Of a DNA stretch of 64,000 nt, positions 34,108 through 43,499 are shown one piece after another. Position numbers and translations under genes: made by a program. This DNA is from Vibrionaceae bacterium (lineage in GTDB: Bacteria > Pseudomonadota > Gammaproteobacteria > Enterobacterales > Vibrionaceae): the NCBI GenBank assembly GCA_018222805.1, contig JAAEZQ010000003.1:62001-126000 (forward strand), written 5' to 3'. A model generated the notes under the pieces. The model saw only the letters and a program-made list of their open reading frames with translations. It did no database searches and was not told where the DNA came from. Each line of letters opens with the position of its first letter. The stretch's first letter is position 1.

Positions 34108-35583
34108 TTATCCAATAACAAGGAAGAAAATTGCTGTCGCGATAATACCGATAAGTGCGTAAGGGAACTGAGTTGTTGCGTGCTGCATTGACGTACAACC
34201 AGAACCTTGTGCAGAAAGTACGGTTGAGTCACTGAAGAAGCATGAATGGCTACCAGCAGCAGACGCAGAAAGTAGAGCTGCAACGGTTAGGTGTAGTGGC
34301 ACGCCTAGTTGCTCACCTAATGGCAGAACGATTGGCATGGCTACTGCGAATGTGCCCCAAGAAGATGCTGTCGCGAATACCAGACCACCCGTAATCAGGA
34401 AGATGATTGCAGGGAAGTAACCAGCGTTTAGATACGGACTCACGGTTTCAATAACGTATTGTGTTACCCCTAATGAGTCGTTAACATTTTTCAGCATGAA
34501 GCCGCCAATTACAGTAGCAAGCGGTAGTAGCATAACTTTAATGCCATCATAAACAGCTTCAAACATATCATTCATGGAGATAAGTCGTTGGAAACCGTAG
34601 AAGCATACTGTGAAAATGATCGCGACAAACACACCTGCCAATAGGTCAATGCCGAAGTACCAGCTTGCCGCCACTAGAACAACCATAGGCAGTAGGAAGT
34701 TGATTAGACCCATTGTTGGATTAGTATGAGCCGCAATATCAGAGCCAAAATCTACATCAGTTGCGCCTTCAGGACGAACTTGACCATTCTTCGCGCGTTG
34801 CTCTGCTGCTTTCATTGCACCTAGATCTGGGATCTTTTCCATCGCAACTAACAGAACGATGGCTAACGTTACCCAGCCATAAGCCATGTATGGGATCGCC
34901 TCGATGTAGGTTTGAATCCCTTTGCCTGCCTCAGCGACGCCATTGGACTCTAGAAGAGAGCTAAAGAATATTGCCCAGGTCGAGATTGGTACAAGAATAC
35001 AGATTGGTGCCGCAGTTGAGTCAACGAGGTACGACAGCTTTTCTCGAGAGATTTGGTAACCGTCTGTGACCTTCTTCATTGATGAAGAAATAGCAATGGC
35101 GTTTAAGTAATCGTCGATAAAGATAAGAATACCGAGTAAAAACGTCATTAGCATTGACTGTTTGCGGCTCTTAACTTTTGTCACCAGCATATCTGAGAAG
35201 CTCAGGATACTGCCACCTTTCTCAAGAATTGCTATCAGGCCACCCATCAAACCACATACTAGGATGATCCAAGCAATGGTTTCATCCATCATAACCGTCA
35301 TTGATATATCAACGATTTGTTCTACTGCTTCAGTTGGGTTAAGTAGTAGAACCCCTGCAATTGCGCCGCTAAAAAGCGCTTCTACCGTTCGGTGCGTCGT
35401 TAAAGCGAAGACTAAAACTAATGCGGTTGGTAGAAGACTCATCCATCCGTAGGCTTGTCCCTCTTCGTGATTCAATCCGATCGTTGTAAAAAGTACGAAT
35501 GTCGCAACACAAATTAACGAGATAATAATATGTTGCATGTTGAATTTTAACGGCGCATCCATCGCCTTTGTTTGCGTAGTCAT
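34108..35583 (-). CDS. NhaC-family Na+/H+ antiporter-like transporter
   Basis: A 491-residue integral membrane protein with about 12 helices and NhaC-type segments (LVCGLMGGLIAILEKGG, FIDDYLNAIAISSSMKKVTD, ASAAGSHSCFFSDSTVLSAQGSG). It is only 18 bases downstream of puuA and shares its transcript, so it may carry a polyamine-pathway substrate or product, or exchange it with protons or sodium, rather than act in general Na+ homeostasis; this is inference. No PuuP-type permease is in the island. Start at 35583 follows GGAAA; a frame to 35592 is less likely. Confidence 0.85.
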   Translation of the reverse strand: MTTQTKAMDAPLKFNMQHIIISLICVATFVLFTTIGLNHEEGQAYGWMSLLPTALVLVFALTTHRTVEALFSGAIAGVLLLNPTEAVEQIVDISMTVMMDETIAWIILVCGLMGGLIAILEKGGSILSFSDMLVTKVKSRKQSMLMTFLLGILIFIDDYLNAIAISSSMKKVTDGYQISREKLSYLVDSTAAPICILVPISTWAIFFSSLLESNGVAEAGKGIQTYIEAIPYMAYGWVTLAIVLLVAMEKIPDLGAMKAAEQRAKNGQVRPEGATDVDFGSDIAAHTNPTMGLINFLLPMVVLVAASWYFGIDLLAGVFVAIIFTVCFYGFQRLISMNDMFEAVYDGIKVMLLPLATVIGGFMLKNVNDSLGVTQYVIETVSPYLNAGYFPAIIFLITGGLVFATASSWGTFAVAMPIVLPLGEQLGVPLHLTVAALLSASAAGSHSCFFSDSTVLSAQGSGCTSMQHATTQFPYALIGIIATAIFFLVIG

Positions 35584-35601
35584 AAAGTGCATTTCCTTTG
35601 T

Positions 35602-36945
35602 TTATGCCGAGTGCAACATCCAGTCAATTTCCAGTGGCGTGATAGCACGCTCAAATTCAGCGAGTTCACTGCGTTTGCAAGCTAAATACAAATCGATAAA
35701 TTCCCTTGAAATGTACTGAGCCAGCTCACTGTGCTCCAACTGCTCTAGAGCTTCTGACATACGTAGAGGTAAGTCAATTGCATCGTCACTTAAGGTTGAT
35801 GGACATTGGTCTTTGGTATAGTTTTCACTCGCTAATACTGCGGATAGTACTACTGCAGCGAGGATATAAGGGTTAACGTCAGCTCCTGCGATACGATGTT
35901 CTATACGGCGGTTTTTACTATCGCTGATGGGAACACGTAACGCGACGCCACGATGGTTTTCGCCCCAGTCCGCTTTTGTTGGAACGTAAGCGCCAGGAAC
36001 AAATCGGCGGAAAGAGTTAACGTTAGGACAAATCAATCCCATGGCATCTGACGTTTGTTCGAGCATCGCCGCCATAGTCTGATAGAAGAGGGGACTCGCC
36101 TCGCCATCTTGTTGGCTAAAGTGATTGTTTCCAGCACTATCCACCAAGCTTAAGTGGATGTGCATACCGTTACCAGCTTGGTCGCCGAATGGTTTGGCCA
36201 TAAACGTTGCATCGAATCCGTGCTGGTGGGCAAGCTGACGAATCAGGCGTTTGGCGATGATGATCTCGTCACACGCTCGAAGTACATCTTTTGAGTGGTT
36301 GAAGTTGATTTCGAATTGGCCGGGAGCAGATTCCGAAAGTGCACCTGAAGTATTTAAGCCTTGTTCTATTGCGACTCTGTTCAGGTCAGATAAGAAGTCT
36401 GCGTAGTCGTCCAACCCGTCTAGGTCATATACCTCGGTGTCTTTTTCTCGTGTTTTCTTTGTGGGGTTTATCGCGGTTAAAGGTGCGCCATTCTCACCAC
36501 GCTGTTTATCAACTAAGTAAAATTCAAGCTCTAGAGCAACACAAGGGTACTGATCTTTAGCCTGTAACTTCTCAAGCATCGAAGCGACGATATTGCGAAT
36601 GAACAAAGGGTTTGGTTGTTTTCCTGAATCATCCATCATGCTGAGCATTAACTGCCCAACTTGTTCTTTCGCGGTTGGCATTAATGTACCACTTATCGGG
36701 AAACAAAGATTGTCGGGCTCACCCAAGTCTTCGCCTAATCCTGCCGTCTCTACTACATTGCCTTTCGTATCTAGCGTAATCGTTGAGAGAGGTAATGCGA
36801 CACCTTTATTAACTTTTTCCAGAGCCTCGACCGGGATACGTTTGCCTCTTGGTGTTGCGTTGATATCGGTAAAGATGAGGTCGACAAACTCGATATTGGG
36901 CCACTGTTGTTTAAAATTTTGAACTTCCTGTAGATACGATTCCAT
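35602..36945 (-). CDS. puuA: Gamma-glutamylputrescine synthetase
   Basis: A 447-residue glutamine-synthetase superfamily enzyme that ligates glutamate to putrescine with ATP. The GS catalytic features include GQFEINF (metal ligands), GNGMHIHLSL, and the ATP/glutamate region RRFVPGAYVPTK and NRRIEHRIAGADVNPY. Start set at 36945 because GGAG falls within the longer alternative frame. With puuB, puuC and puuD on the other strand it forms the gamma-glutamyl pathway of putrescine use. Confidence 0.9.
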   Translation of the reverse strand: MESYLQEVQNFKQQWPNIEFVDLIFTDINATPRGKRIPVEALEKVNKGVALPLSTITLDTKGNVVETAGLGEDLGEPDNLCFPISGTLMPTAKEQVGQLMLSMMDDSGKQPNPLFIRNIVASMLEKLQAKDQYPCVALELEFYLVDKQRGENGAPLTAINPTKKTREKDTEVYDLDGLDDYADFLSDLNRVAIEQGLNTSGALSESAPGQFEINFNHSKDVLRACDEIIIAKRLIRQLAHQHGFDATFMAKPFGDQAGNGMHIHLSLVDSAGNNHFSQQDGEASPLFYQTMAAMLEQTSDAMGLICPNVNSFRRFVPGAYVPTKADWGENHRGVALRVPISDSKNRRIEHRIAGADVNPYILAAVVLSAVLASENYTKDQCPSTLSDDAIDLPLRMSEALEQLEHSELAQYISREFIDLYLACKRSELAEFERAITPLEIDWMLHSA

Positions 36946-37140
36946 TTTTTTCTCCAATAGCCAGATGAGTAGAAATTAGAGATAGCCAAATTAACAATTA
37001 AATTACAAAGCGTTAATTAATGTGCGGGTTAATTCGGTTATTTTTAATTTAAACAATTGCTTATCTTGTGTTCTGACTTTTTAATGGGTTATTTTTGTGC
37101 TTTGTTGTTAACTATTTTGTAACAGTCGTTTCTGTTTTGT

Positions 37141-37155
37141 TCAATATAATGAGCA
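37141..37155. promoter_or_regulatory. Candidate PuuR box 1
   Basis: TCAATATAATGAGCA matches the E. coli PuuR site AAAATATAATGAACA, as I recall it, at 12 of 15 bases. It lies between puuA and puuD, where autoregulation of the polyamine genes is expected. Confidence 0.5.
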
Positions 37156-37259
37156 TAAATATTCAATTTATTGGCCTAAAAAGTGTCCTTCGTCACATTG
37201 TGGCGATAATATCGAACGTCGGTGTTGATAATTTTGTACACGGTTTGTAGTGTTGATGT

Positions 37260-37274
37260 TAAATAAATTGAACA
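37260..37274. promoter_or_regulatory. Candidate PuuR box 2
   Basis: TAAATAAATTGAACA also matches the remembered PuuR consensus at 12 of 15 bases and lies 11-25 bases before the puuD ATG, where binding would block the plus-strand operon. Confidence 0.5.
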
Positions 37275-37284
37275 CGGATATGTT

Positions 37285-38031
37285 ATGTCAACGACACGCA
37301 AACCCATTATTGGCGTTGTTAGCTGCACCAAGGAATTAGGTGGCTACCAAATTCAGGCAGTGAATGACTTTTACCTACGCGCAGTTAAAGATTTTGGCGG
37401 ACTACCCGTAATGCTGGTGCCGGATATGTCCTGTGATGAAATCACGTCAATCCTAGAGCTTTGTGACGGCTTTTTGTTCCCGGGCAGTCATTCGAATGTT
37501 GCACCGCATCGTTACAACGCCAGCCACACTGAACATAAGAAAGATGAAGCGCGAGATGAATTGGCACTGAGCCTGATTCGTCATGCCGTAGATAAGGACA
37601 TTCCTTGTCTTGGCATTTGTCGCGGTTTCCAGGAAATGAACGTAGCGCTAGGTGGCACACTTAACCCTGCGGTTCACGATTCTGGTTTTAATGATCACCG
37701 TGAAGCACCCGTTGATGATTTTGAACAAAAATACGCACCAGCACATGCAGTATTGGTTCAAAAAGAGAGCTTGTTTGAACAATGGCTAGTTGAAAATCAT
37801 TGGGAGAATACAAGGTTTTTCGAAGTCAATACGCTGCACAATCAAGGGGTTGATCAGTTAGCACCACAACTTAAAGTGGAAGCGAAAGCACCTGATGGAT
37901 TGATAGAAGCTTTTAGTCTGACAGGACAAAAATATTTCGTTGGCGTGCAGTGGCACCCAGAATGGAAAGCAAAAACCAATCATTTCTCACAAATTTTATT
38001 TAAAGAATTTATCATGGCGGCTTCTCTTTAA
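37285..38031 (+). CDS. puuD: Gamma-glutamyl-GABA hydrolase
   Basis: A 248-residue class I glutamine-amidotransferase-type hydrolase. The nucleophile is in CLGICRGFQEMNVALGG and the catalytic His-x-Glu in VGVQWHPEWK. It releases GABA from gamma-glutamyl-GABA in the last gamma-glutamyl step. It heads the plus-strand polyamine operon, with two candidate PuuR boxes in front. Confidence 0.92.
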   Translation: MSTTRKPIIGVVSCTKELGGYQIQAVNDFYLRAVKDFGGLPVMLVPDMSCDEITSILELCDGFLFPGSHSNVAPHRYNASHTEHKKDEARDELALSLIRHAVDKDIPCLGICRGFQEMNVALGGTLNPAVHDSGFNDHREAPVDDFEQKYAPAHAVLVQKESLFEQWLVENHWENTRFFEVNTLHNQGVDQLAPQLKVEAKAPDGLIEAFSLTGQKYFVGVQWHPEWKAKTNHFSQILFKEFIMAASL

Positions 38032-38048
38032 TTTTTGGAGCCACATGA

Positions 38049-38606
38049 ATGGACAATCAAGAGATTGGTAAAAATATTGTTCAGTTAAGAAAAAAACATG
38101 GATTGTCACAACGAGAACTAGCCGAGCGAGCGGGCATTACTCACAGTGCTATCTCATCGATTGAAAACGGCAAGGTGAGCCCATCGGTTAGTTCGCTGCA
38201 AAAAATAGTGAACGTCTTTTCTTTATCTCTATCTGAGTTTTTCATATTTGAGCAAACTCAGATTGATGAAGTGAAAGTGGTTGTCACACCAGAAGAGCTG
38301 GTCGAAATGGGTAGTGAAACCGTTTCGATGAAACTGGTGACCAATGGCAATAAAGATCAAGTTATCGGATTCTTGATCGAAGAATATGCACCACACGGGA
38401 CCACAGGTTCCGCCGAAATTAAACACGAAGGCGAAGAAATTGGCACGGTACTAGAGGGTGAAATCACTCTGGAATACAAAGGCTTATCTTTCGTCCTCAA
38501 AGAAGGCGAGTCGTACGTTATTGATACGACGCAGCCACACAGATTTACGAATCACACAGACAAGGCTTGTCGAATGATAAGCGCGCATACGCCAACCACA
38601 TTCTAA
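38049..38606 (+). CDS. puuR: PuuR-type XRE-cupin repressor
   Basis: A 185-residue regulator with an XRE helix-turn-helix (LRKKHGLSQRELAERAGIT, residues about 12-35) and a C-terminal cupin (EIKHEGEEIGTVLEGEITL and GESYVIDTTQPHRFTN). This is the layout of E. coli PuuR, which binds putrescine. Encoded as the second gene of the operon, so feedback control is likely. Confidence 0.92.
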   Translation: MDNQEIGKNIVQLRKKHGLSQRELAERAGITHSAISSIENGKVSPSVSSLQKIVNVFSLSLSEFFIFEQTQIDEVKVVVTPEELVEMGSETVSMKLVTNGNKDQVIGFLIEEYAPHGTTGSAEIKHEGEEIGTVLEGEITLEYKGLSFVLKEGESYVIDTTQPHRFTNHTDKACRMISAHTPTTF

Positions 38607-38641
38607 GTGGTGCTTGCCTTGTGTGATAACAAGGAGAGCGT

Positions 38642-40126
38642 ATGAAAACTCAAGAACAATGGATTGAACTTAAAAACAATCTAAACATCGAAAACAGGGC
38701 GTACATTAACGGCGAATACAGTGCTGCACTAAGTGGAAAAACGATCCCTGTCGTTAACCCAGCAACAGACGAAATATTTACCGAAATTGCTCGTTGTGAA
38801 AATGAAGATGTCGATCTTGCGGTGTCATACGCTCGTAAAGCATTTCAATCAGGTCAGTGGAGTGAAAGCAGCCCTGCACATCGTAAAGCGATACTGAAAC
38901 AATTCGCTGATCTGATAGACCAAAATCGTGAAGAGCTGGCTCTGCTTGAAACTCTAGATACTGGTAAACCTATTTCTCATAGCTTCTCTACAGATATCCC
39001 TGGCGCAGCTTCATCTTTACGCTGGTATGCAGAAGCGATCGATAAAGTGTACGGCGAAGTAGCGCCAACAGAAAAAGACGTTCACGCTTTTATTTCTCAC
39101 CAGGCGATTGGTGTTGTCGCGGCGGTTGTTCCTTGGAACTTCCCACTTTGGCTAGCTTGTTGGAAGCTCGGTCCTGCGCTTGCTGCGGGCAACAGCGTGA
39201 TCCTTAAGCCGTCAGAAAAGTCATCTCTCACTGCTATCTTCTTAGGTCAACTTGCTCAGCAAGCAGGTTTGCCAAAGGGCGTATTCCAAGTCATTACGGG
39301 CTTTGGCCACGAAGCGGGTGACGCGCTAGCAACACACGAAGACGTGGATTGTATCGCTTTCACCGGTTCTACGCGCATCGCGGGCCAACTGATGGTTCGT
39401 TCTGGCGAAAGCAACCTAAAACGTGTCTTTGCCGAAGCGGGAGGTAAGAACGCCAACATCGTATTCGAAGACTGTGACGATTTAGACCGCGCGGCGGCTG
39501 AAACGGCAGCAGGTTGCTTCTATAACCAGGGTGAAGTGTGTGTGGCAGCAACGCGTCTGCTGATTCATGAAAGTATTAAAGAGCAGTTTATTGAAAAAGT
39601 CATCGAGGCTGCCAAAGCTTTTGCACCAAAAGATCCAATGGATCCTAGTTCTTCTATGGGTGCTCTTATCGACCAAGACCACAAGTCAAAAGTGTTGGAA
39701 TACATTACATTAGGTCAGAATGAAGGCGCAGTTTTGCGCTGTGGTGGCAATGTTGAAGGCCAAGGTGCGTTCGTTGAGCCAACCATTTTGGATAACGTGG
39801 ATAACCAATATCGCGTTGCTCAAGAGGAAATCTTCGGACCAGTACTCTGTGTAATTCCATTCAAGGATGAAGCACAAGCTATCGAAATTGCCAACGACTC
39901 TAAGTACGGCCTGGGCGCGGCACTTTGGAGTAGCAACATCAACCGTGTTCACCGAGTCGCTAAACGACTACAAGCCGGCTCGGTATGGGTGAACAACTAT
40001 AACGAAGGCGACATGACGGTTCCATTTGGTGGATTCAAAATGAGCGGAAATGGGCGAGATAAATCGCTACACGCCATTGAGAAATTCACAGAGACCAAAA
40101 CCACTTGGATTCGCCTTCACGCCTAG
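38642..40126 (+). CDS. puuC: Gamma-glutamyl-gamma-aminobutyraldehyde dehydrogenase
   Basis: A 494-residue NAD(P)-dependent aldehyde dehydrogenase. The conserved segments are PWNFPLWLACWKLGPALAAG, FTGSTRIAG, AEAGGKNANIVFEDC and NQGEVCVAATRLL with the catalytic Cys. The AGGK motif, not the usual ELGGK, matches E. coli PuuC. It oxidises the aldehyde produced by PuuB. Confidence 0.92.
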   Translation: MKTQEQWIELKNNLNIENRAYINGEYSAALSGKTIPVVNPATDEIFTEIARCENEDVDLAVSYARKAFQSGQWSESSPAHRKAILKQFADLIDQNREELALLETLDTGKPISHSFSTDIPGAASSLRWYAEAIDKVYGEVAPTEKDVHAFISHQAIGVVAAVVPWNFPLWLACWKLGPALAAGNSVILKPSEKSSLTAIFLGQLAQQAGLPKGVFQVITGFGHEAGDALATHEDVDCIAFTGSTRIAGQLMVRSGESNLKRVFAEAGGKNANIVFEDCDDLDRAAAETAAGCFYNQGEVCVAATRLLIHESIKEQFIEKVIEAAKAFAPKDPMDPSSSMGALIDQDHKSKVLEYITLGQNEGAVLRCGGNVEGQGAFVEPTILDNVDNQYRVAQEEIFGPVLCVIPFKDEAQAIEIANDSKYGLGAALWSSNINRVHRVAKRLQAGSVWVNNYNEGDMTVPFGGFKMSGNGRDKSLHAIEKFTETKTTWIRLHA

Positions 40127-40173
40127 AAAGGCTCATGTTCTAACCCAGCTACGATTAATAAAGGAATATCACT

Positions 40174-41451
40174 ATGAACAAGCATACGGATTCGTTCTAC
40201 GCGCACTCTGTGCCAAACATGCCGGACTACCCACAACTTCAAGATAACATTGAGTGTGATGTGTGTGTGGTTGGCGCAGGTTTCTCTGGTCTTTCTTCTG
40301 CACTACATCTTGCAGAAAAAGGTTTCAAAGTAGTTGTGCTTGAAAGCGCAAAAGTAGGTTTTGGAGCAACTGGTCGTAACGGTGGCCAGATCGTCAACAG
40401 TTACAGCCGAGATGTTGACGTCATTGAAAGCCGTTACGACCAACGCCAGGCAAAGGCTCTGTGTGACATGATCTTTGAAGGTGGCGACATCATCCGAGGT
40501 CTGGTCGATAAATACGATATCGAATGCGATTTAAAACAAGGTGGCTTGTTCACAGCGTTAAATAAAAAACAACTTAAAGGCCTAGAAGAGCATAAGAAAA
40601 ACTGGGAGCGTTACGGTAACGACCAGCTAACTCTTTTGGACGCCGATGAAGTTGAAAAAGCGGTGGGTACTAAAGTTTATACCGGTGGTCTACTAGACAT
40701 GCGTGGTGGGCATATTCATCCGCTTAAACTGGCGTTAGGCGAAGCGGCGGCATTCATTTCCCTAGGTGGTCAACTTTTTGAACAGTCTGCGGTAGTGTCG
40801 ATTGATAAAGGCATCAATCCAGTGGTGAAAACTGCGAAAGGCAGCGTTAAGAGTAAATACGTTGTATTGGCAGGTAACGCATATCTAGGCGGTCTGGCAC
40901 CAAATATCAGTAACAAAGCGATCCCTTGTGGTACGCAAGTGGTAGCAACTCAGCCTCTAAGCGAAGATCAACTTAAGCAAGTACTGACCAGCGACTACTG
41001 TGTTGAAGACTGTAACTACCTATTAGATTACTTCCGTTTAACAGCAGATAAGCGTCTTTTATTTGGAGGCGGTGTCGTTTACGGTGCTCGTGATCCAGAA
41101 AACGTAGAGGCGCTTATTCGTCCGAATATGGAAAAAGTGTTCCCTCAATTGAAAGGCATTAAAATCGATTATGCATGGACAGGCAACTTCCTGCTGACTT
41201 ATTCACGTATGCCTCAGTTCGGTTCTTTTGCTGACAATATTTACTACCTACAAGGCTACAGTGGCCACGGTGTTACTTGTACGCACCTTGCAGGTAAGCT
41301 TTTAGCCGAAGCGTTAACCGGACATGCAGAACGTTTTGATGCATTTGCAACGCTAAAACATTACTCCTTCCCGGGTGGCCGTCACTTCCAAATTCCATTT
41401 ACTGCAATGGGTGCGGCTTACTACAACTTACGTGACAAACTGGCGATTTAA
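40174..41451 (+). CDS. puuB: Gamma-glutamylputrescine oxidase
   Basis: A 425-residue FAD-dependent DAO-family oxidoreductase. The N-terminal FAD motif is CVVGAGFSGLSSALHLAEKG, and the C-terminal GYSGHGVTCTHLAGKLLAEAL is typical. It oxidises gamma-glutamylputrescine to the aldehyde with release of ammonia and H2O2. It precedes aguB by 17 bases. Confidence 0.92.
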   Translation: MNKHTDSFYAHSVPNMPDYPQLQDNIECDVCVVGAGFSGLSSALHLAEKGFKVVVLESAKVGFGATGRNGGQIVNSYSRDVDVIESRYDQRQAKALCDMIFEGGDIIRGLVDKYDIECDLKQGGLFTALNKKQLKGLEEHKKNWERYGNDQLTLLDADEVEKAVGTKVYTGGLLDMRGGHIHPLKLALGEAAAFISLGGQLFEQSAVVSIDKGINPVVKTAKGSVKSKYVVLAGNAYLGGLAPNISNKAIPCGTQVVATQPLSEDQLKQVLTSDYCVEDCNYLLDYFRLTADKRLLFGGGVVYGARDPENVEALIRPNMEKVFPQLKGIKIDYAWTGNFLLTYSRMPQFGSFADNIYYLQGYSGHGVTCTHLAGKLLAEALTGHAERFDAFATLKHYSFPGGRHFQIPFTAMGAAYYNLRDKLAI

Positions 41452-41468
41452 GAGATAAGGAATATCCA

Positions 41469-42335
41469 ATGAGCAAAGTAGTTAAATTTGCAGCGCTTCA
41501 GCTAACCAAGAGCTGGGATCTGGAAGATAACCTAGACAAAGCAAAAAAGGCGATTCGCGAAGCGGCACAAAACGGTGCAAACGTGATCCTTCCTCAAGAA
41601 CTATTCGCAGCGCCTTACTTTTGCAAAAAACAAGAAGCGAAATATTTTGAATTAGCGGAAGAAACTGAGAATTGCCGCCTTATCAAAGAGATGAGTGCTT
41701 TAGCAAAAGAGCTGGGTGTGGTTATTCCTGTTAGCTATTTTGAAAAAGCGGGTAACACCTTTTTTAATTCGCTAGTGATGATTGATGCTGACGGTACGGT
41801 ACTGGGAAACTACCGTAAATCTCATATCCCTGATGGGCCAGGCTACAGCGAAAAGTACTACTTTAGCCCTGGTGACACTGGCTTCAAAGTATGGGAAACC
41901 AAGTTTGGTAAGTTTGGAGCAGGCATTTGCTGGGATCAATGGTTCCCAGAGCTTGCTCGCTGTCTGGCTCTGCATGGTGCGGAAGCGATTTTCTATCCAA
42001 CGGCAATCGGCTCTGAGCCACAAGACCCAACGCTGGACTCACGTGATCATTGGCAGCGCACGATGCAAGGTCACTCTGCTGCGAACTTAGTTCCGGTAAT
42101 CGCTTCAAACCGAGTAGGTACAGAAGTGGATGACGGCATTGAAACGACGTTCTATGGGTCGTCTTTCATTACTGACCACACGGGTGCAAAAATTGCGGAA
42201 GCACCACGTGAAGGCGAGACGATCATTTACGCAGAGATCGATTTAGCAGCAACCGCAAAAGCTCGTCACGCTTGGGGTCTATTCCGCGACCGTCGTCCAG
42301 AGCTATACGCTAGCGTTGGAAAGCTAGCTGTTTAA
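41469..42335 (+). CDS. aguB: N-carbamoylputrescine amidohydrolase
   Basis: A 288-residue nitrilase-superfamily enzyme. The Glu-Lys-Cys triad is in LPQELFAAPYFC, YRKSHIPDGPGYSEKYYF and GAGICWDQWFPE. It hydrolyses N-carbamoylputrescine to putrescine, CO2 and ammonia. Its position before aguA defines an agmatine branch feeding the Puu route. Confidence 0.93.
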   Translation: MSKVVKFAALQLTKSWDLEDNLDKAKKAIREAAQNGANVILPQELFAAPYFCKKQEAKYFELAEETENCRLIKEMSALAKELGVVIPVSYFEKAGNTFFNSLVMIDADGTVLGNYRKSHIPDGPGYSEKYYFSPGDTGFKVWETKFGKFGAGICWDQWFPELARCLALHGAEAIFYPTAIGSEPQDPTLDSRDHWQRTMQGHSAANLVPVIASNRVGTEVDDGIETTFYGSSFITDHTGAKIAEAPREGETIIYAEIDLAATAKARHAWGLFRDRRPELYASVGKLAV

Positions 42336-42347
42336 AGAGGCGTTACT

Positions 42348-43430
42348 ATGAAGTTATCTACAACACCAGCGAATGATGGCTTCTATTTTCCGGCTGAGTT
42401 TCAGCCGGTAAGTGAAGTCTGGCTTGCTTGGCCTGAACGACGTGATAACTGGCGTGACGGTGCGATTCCCGCTCAAGAGACGTTCGCCAGAATCGCCAAC
42501 GCGATTGTCGAAGTAACCAAAGTTAGCGTGGCAGTATGTTCTCACAACTTTGACCGAGCACGTCGGTTACTTCATCCAGAAGTTCGATTGGTAGAAATTC
42601 CATTTAACGATGCATGGATGCGAGATATTGGACCGACCGTTCTCGTCAATCAGGCAGGTGAACGTCGTGGTATTAGCTGGAAGTTCAATGCTTGGGGAGG
42701 GGAATTCAATGGCCTTTATGAAAACTGGCAGCAAGATGATTTAGTCGCAGGCTCTGTGTGTGACATCATCGGTATTGATTACTACCGTGCCCCGTTTGTA
42801 CTTGAAGGTGGAGCGATTCACACCGATGGAGAAGGGACGCTTTACACGACAGAAGAGTGCCTTCTTAGCCCGGGTCGTAATCCACACTTAAGCCAAACGG
42901 AAATCGAAGAGCAGTTAAAAGAGTATCTAGGCATCGAAAAAGTCATTTGGGTTCCAAATGGTTTATTCAATGACGAAACCGATGGTCATGTGGATAACCT
43001 GTTGCATGTGATTGCTCCGGGGAAAGTAGTACTGAGCTGGACTGACGATCCTAGTGATCCACAGTACGCACTTTCCAGACAAGCTGAAAAAGCACTGAAG
43101 TCACAGAAAGATGCAAAGGGACGCGACATCGAGATTGTCCGTTTACCTTTACCGGGGCCACTGCACTACAGTGAAGCCGAAGCCAATGGTATTGATGCTA
43201 GCGCAGGAATGAGCCGACATGCAGGTGAACGCCTCAGTGCTTCATATGCGAATTTCCTCATCGTTAACGACCATGTTTTTTTGCCAATGCTTGATGAAGA
43301 AACTGATTCGCTCGCTATCGATATTTTGCAAAACGCGATGCCAGCACATCAAATCATTGCTATACCGTCTAGAGAAGTGCTGCTTGGCGGTGGAAACATT
43401 CACTGCATTACACAGCAGATCCCGGCTTAA
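42348..43430 (+). CDS. aguA: Agmatine deiminase
   Basis: A 360-residue member of the peptidyl-arginine-deiminase-like (guanidino-modifying) family. Motifs include NDAWMRDIGPT, WGGEFNGLY, GGAIHTDGEGT, DETDGHVDNLL and a C-terminal GGGNIHCITQQIP with catalytic Cys near residue 353. It converts agmatine to N-carbamoylputrescine. It lies 12 bases after aguB. Confidence 0.94.
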   Translation: MKLSTTPANDGFYFPAEFQPVSEVWLAWPERRDNWRDGAIPAQETFARIANAIVEVTKVSVAVCSHNFDRARRLLHPEVRLVEIPFNDAWMRDIGPTVLVNQAGERRGISWKFNAWGGEFNGLYENWQQDDLVAGSVCDIIGIDYYRAPFVLEGGAIHTDGEGTLYTTEECLLSPGRNPHLSQTEIEEQLKEYLGIEKVIWVPNGLFNDETDGHVDNLLHVIAPGKVVLSWTDDPSDPQYALSRQAEKALKSQKDAKGRDIEIVRLPLPGPLHYSEAEANGIDASAGMSRHAGERLSASYANFLIVNDHVFLPMLDEETDSLAIDILQNAMPAHQIIAIPSREVLLGGGNIHCITQQIPA

Positions 43431-43499
43431 CAAGCGAAAGCTTCGCCACCACTTCCTCATTCGTGTGGCGTTGTTGAAAATCGGTTAAAAGGAATAACC

